In this document: in pieces, positions 61,574 through 64,000 of the stretch
Position numbering within the stretch: the first letter of the stretch is position 1
How the letters are laid out: every line of letters begins with the position of its first letter
Source: Bradyrhizobium tropiciagri
GTDB lineage: Bacteria > Pseudomonadota > Alphaproteobacteria > Rhizobiales > Xanthobacteraceae
Length of the DNA: 64,000 nucleotides
Assembly: GCF_018130505.1 (NCBI RefSeq)
Contig: NZ_JAFCKH010000006.1
Location: 62,001 to 126,000 of the forward strand
Direction of reading: 5' to 3'
Position numbers and translations under genes: made by a program
Notes under the pieces: generated by a model
What the model saw: only the letters and a program-made list of their open reading frames with translations
What the model was told of the DNA's origin: nothing
Database searches by the model: none

Positions 61574-62142
61574 TCTTGTGACCCCGTCCTTCAATCGGGA
61601 ATCCCTGGCCCGCTTGGGTCAGAGACTCGGCCATGATGTACCGCGTTATGCTCGTATGGACCGTCAGTTCATCGTGAACTACGTAAATCCAAGAAGACCG
61701 CGGGATGGTATCCAAACGCTCGCGCGCATTGGAAGCACCCATTTACCGACACGCCCGACTACCTGAAGTCGATCGCGCCAAGGTGTCTACCCGACACCCC
61801 GCCCTCAACATTTGGCAAAATATTGACCAAACCACAACTAGCGCGAGTTTGATCGTCACAGATTTTGCGCGCATGCTTACTGGCGGCACTGATACGCGTG
61901 TTCCGTATTTCTACGGGCGGTGTGTATATTACGGGCAGCTTATTTAAGATGCAACCCCTGCTGGTGCAGCCTGAGGTCGTGGCCGCCGTGGTCAGGGCGT
62001 GCGCCGGAGGCCGCCAATCCGGCGAAAGTTTGAGATAAGTCCAAGTCACGCTTTCGGAATGTTGCTGGACAATTCCCCAAAAGTTCTGAATCATCCGGCC
62101 CATTGTGTGCCTACCACCGGCGAACTCTGGCGGGAGGGGCCA
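61574..62142. other. Divergent intergenic region, locally AT-richer
   Basis: No convincing gene. The stretch 61800-61950 is distinctly richer in A/T than its surroundings and contains an imperfect dyad tttggcaaaatattgaccaaa (61810-61830). It probably holds the promoters of the XRE gene (minus) and of the small gene at 62143 (plus). A plus-strand frame at 61705-61947 has no ribosome site or family features. Confidence 0.55.
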
Positions 62143-62457
62143 ATGAAGCGAAAGAGGGGAACACGTCGATCCGACCTCGCGGCTTCGGGAGTACAGGATA
62201 TGCCGGTCGCAAGTACGGAAGAACGGTTGCTGTCGCTGCTCGCGACGCTGGAGGAATGTCAGGCGTTTCTGCTCGACAGAGGAAGCGCCGAGACTGCGCG
62301 GCTGTTGTCGCTCGCCATCCTCGAGCTTCGGATGGAACTCCATAAGGTGACCGATACCGAGCTCAAGGCCCTGTGCGACATGATGGCGTCGAACGAGCAG
62401 GCGCAGGGGACGGCCGCGGCCAAGCGCTTCCCGCCGTATCTCAAGCTCGTCAAGTAG
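62143..62457 (+). CDS. Small hypothetical protein
   Basis: A 104-residue protein that I do not recognise. A basic N-terminus (MKRKRGTRRSD) leads into a mostly helical, leucine-rich region (STEERLLSLLATLEECQAFL, TARLLSLAILELRMELHKV) and a C-terminal KRFPPYLKLVK. CGGGAGGGG lies 4-12 bases before the ATG and strongly supports translation. It is alone between the XRE regulator (divergent) and dctA (convergent). No signal peptide or membrane segment. Confidence 0.7.
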   Translation: MKRKRGTRRSDLAASGVQDMPVASTEERLLSLLATLEECQAFLLDRGSAETARLLSLAILELRMELHKVTDTELKALCDMMASNEQAQGTAAAKRFPPYLKLVK

Positions 62458-62517
62458 ACCTCCGCCGACCACGCGCCGTTCGCCCTCCCTTGCGGCGCGC
62501 GGCAGCGTCCGGGCGCC

Positions 62518-63837
62518 TCAGCCCGTCGTCACATCGACCGTTTCGGCGCCGTCGAGCACGCGGCGCGCCTGCTCGCGGTCGAGATCACCTTCCCATGCCG
62601 CGACCACCACGGTGGCGACGCAGTTCCCGATCAGGTTGCCGACGGCGCGTGCCATGCCGATGAACCAGTCGACCGAGAGCACCAGCACGAGGCCGATGGC
62701 GGGGATGCTGGGTACCGCGTTCAGCGTCGCCGCCAGGATCACGATCGCCGAGCCGGGCACGCCGTGCGCGCCCTTCGAGGTGATCAGCGACACGCCGAGC
62801 ACCAGCAGCAGGTCGCCGAACGACAGCGGCGTGTTGGTCGCCTGCGCGATGAACACGACCGCCAGCGTCAGATAGATCGAGAAGGCGTCGAGGTTGAAGG
62901 AATAGCCGGTCGGAATCACGAGGCCGACCACCGAATCCTTGACGCCGAAGCGCTCCAGCTTGCGCATCACCTGCGGCAGCACCGCGTCGGAGGACGCGGT
63001 CGCGACCACGATCATCAGCTCCTCGCGCAGGTAGCCGAGGAATTTGAGGATGTTGACTCCGGCGAGCGCCATCACGGCGCCGAGCACACCGAGCACGAAG
63101 ATCGCGACCGCAACGTAGAACAGCGCGACCAGCGACAGCAGCTGCTTCAGCGAACCGACGCCGTATTTGCCGACGGTGTAGGCGACGGCGCCGAGCACGC
63201 CGATCGGCGCGAAGCGCACGATCAGGCCCATGGCGCGGAACAGCACGGTCGAGACCGCGTCGATGAAGGAGGTGACCTTCTCGCCCTTGTCGCCGCCGAC
63301 CAGCGCGAGGCTGATGCCGAAGATGATGGCGAAGAACAGCACCTGCAGCACGTCGTTGCGCGACAGCGCGTCGAAGGACGTGGACGGGATGATGTTGAGC
63401 AGGAAGCTGCCGATGCCTTCGCCCTTCAGCTTCTGGGCATTGCTGGCATAGTTGCCGAGCGCCGTGGGATCGAGCGTCGAGGCGTCGATGTTCATGCCGT
63501 GGCCGGGACCGAACAGATAGGCGAGCAGGAGGCCGATGACGAGCGCGACCGTCGTCATGACCTCGAAATAGACCAGCGCCTTGACGCCGACGCGTCCGAC
63601 TTTCTTCAGATCGCCGGCGCCCGCGATGCCGTGCACCACGACGCAGAACACGATCGGCGCCACGATCATCGAGATCAGTTTCAGGAAGGCGTCGCTGAAG
63701 ATCTTCAGGCCGACGGCAAAGTCGGGCGCGGCCATGCCGATCACGATGCCGAGCAGCAGCGCCACCAGCACCTGAACGAACAGCGACGTGTAAAGCGGCT
63801 TGCGCGTCTCGGCGGCTACCGCCGTGATGGTCGACAT
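62518..63837 (-). CDS. dctA: C4-dicarboxylate/H+(Na+) symporter DctA family
   Basis: A 439-residue inner-membrane carrier for succinate, fumarate and malate. Family motifs are present: LKLISMIVAPIVFCVVVHGI (about res 45-64), IIPSTSFDALSRNDVLQVLFF, ATASSDAVLPQVM (serine-rich hairpin), VIPTGYSFNLDAFSIYLTL and SKGAHGVPGSAIVIL. The start MSTITAV at 63837 follows GGGGGAAG. In rhizobia DctA feeds bacteroids; here no dctBD genes are adjacent, so this may be a paralogue or be regulated elsewhere. Confidence 0.92.
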   Translation of the reverse strand: MSTITAVAAETRKPLYTSLFVQVLVALLLGIVIGMAAPDFAVGLKIFSDAFLKLISMIVAPIVFCVVVHGIAGAGDLKKVGRVGVKALVYFEVMTTVALVIGLLLAYLFGPGHGMNIDASTLDPTALGNYASNAQKLKGEGIGSFLLNIIPSTSFDALSRNDVLQVLFFAIIFGISLALVGGDKGEKVTSFIDAVSTVLFRAMGLIVRFAPIGVLGAVAYTVGKYGVGSLKQLLSLVALFYVAVAIFVLGVLGAVMALAGVNILKFLGYLREELMIVVATASSDAVLPQVMRKLERFGVKDSVVGLVIPTGYSFNLDAFSIYLTLAVVFIAQATNTPLSFGDLLLVLGVSLITSKGAHGVPGSAIVILAATLNAVPSIPAIGLVLVLSVDWFIGMARAVGNLIGNCVATVVVAAWEGDLDREQARRVLDGAETVDVTTG

Positions 63838-63926
63838 GACTTCCCCCTGATTTTGGCCGGCCCCGACCGCTTGGCTTAGCAACTTGCGTGCCAAAATGTC
63901 GCGGTGAGCCGGCCAGGCCGCGCGGG

Positions 63927-64000
63927 TCAGTCGTCGTCGTTCAGCGCGCAGCTCACGGCGTAGACGACGCCCTCGGGCCGGAAATCGACCTTGGCCTCGC
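63927..64000 (-). CDS. Gene fragment cut by the right edge (C-terminal 24 residues)
   Basis: Reverse-strand frame ending TGA at 63927 with the visible C-terminus EAKVDFRPEGVVYAVSCALNDDD. The composition looks coding, and it ends 90 bases upstream of the dctA start on the same strand. Too little is present to assign a family. Confidence 0.45.
   Translation of the reverse strand, partial: EAKVDFRPEGVVYAVSCALNDDD

Noticed and set aside
61705-61947. 80-residue plus-strand frame in the AT-rich gap
   Set aside because: No Shine-Dalgarno sequence, no family resemblance, and composition differs from coding regions here.

Overview
The window is high-GC DNA with alphaproteobacterial gene content: several branched-chain-type (Liv) ABC importers, Sox proteins, molybdenum hydroxylases and families of intergenic palindromic repeats typical of Bradyrhizobium and relatives. 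The best guess is a Bradyrhizobium chromosome. No rRNA, tRNA, CRISPR array, transposase or phage gene was seen.

Region 1 (1-21.2 kb) is the most coherent part: a nicotinate locus. It holds pncB (NAD salvage, cut by the left edge), a NicAB-type nicotinate hydroxylase, and a divergent operon with 6-hydroxynicotinate reductase, a UPF0280 (ApbE-like) protein, a DUF1185 protein, a Liv-type ABC importer and a MarR regulator. Further right are a divergent enamidase and a ferredoxin-NADP reductase. Together they imply nicotinate -> 6-hydroxynicotinate (molybdenum hydroxylase) -> 1,4,5,6-tetrahydro-6-oxonicotinate (ferredoxin-driven reduction) -> 2-formylglutarate (enamidase). This joins an aerobic Pseudomonas-type first step to a clostridial-type reductive branch. 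Four copies of a GTATAC-centred palindrome sit in the two divergent promoter regions, 15 kb apart, and are good candidates for operators of the MarR protein. The locus is interrupted by a selenium-binding/methanethiol oxidase gene with a membrane-protein partner. It is also interrupted by a three-gene cassette (AhpD-like protein, quinone oxidoreductase, SnoaL-like protein) flanked by a duplicated, degenerate copy of the 3' end of the enamidase gene.

Region 2 (21.4-28.9 kb, minus strand) carries an iorAB-like molybdenum hydroxylase pair followed by soxF-soxX-soxY-soxZ-soxA, without soxB or soxCD. The SoxY C-terminus is unusual. A DHA2-type MFS exporter lies upstream.

Region 3 (29.4-42.0 kb) holds a ferric-type ABC importer, a Baeyer-Villiger monooxygenase, an SdsA1-like alkylsulfatase, and a complete Liv-type importer on the opposite strand.

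Region 4 (42.3-51.0 kb) is carbohydrate-related: a GT4 glycosyltransferase, an ABC exporter, an amylo-alpha-1,6-glucosidase, a PRC-barrel protein, an MFS transporter and a GlgA-like synthase.

Region 5 (51.2-64 kb) holds a class III CoA-transferase with a Dpp/Opp-type peptide importer, a zinc alcohol dehydrogenase, an isopropylmalate-dehydrogenase-like enzyme, a His-rich secreted protein, an XRE regulator, a small conserved-looking protein, and a DctA symporter. A gene fragment is cut by the right edge.

Starts were chosen from Shine-Dalgarno sequences, overlaps with the upstream gene and family N-termini. Functional names rest on motif reading and memory of families, not on database searches.
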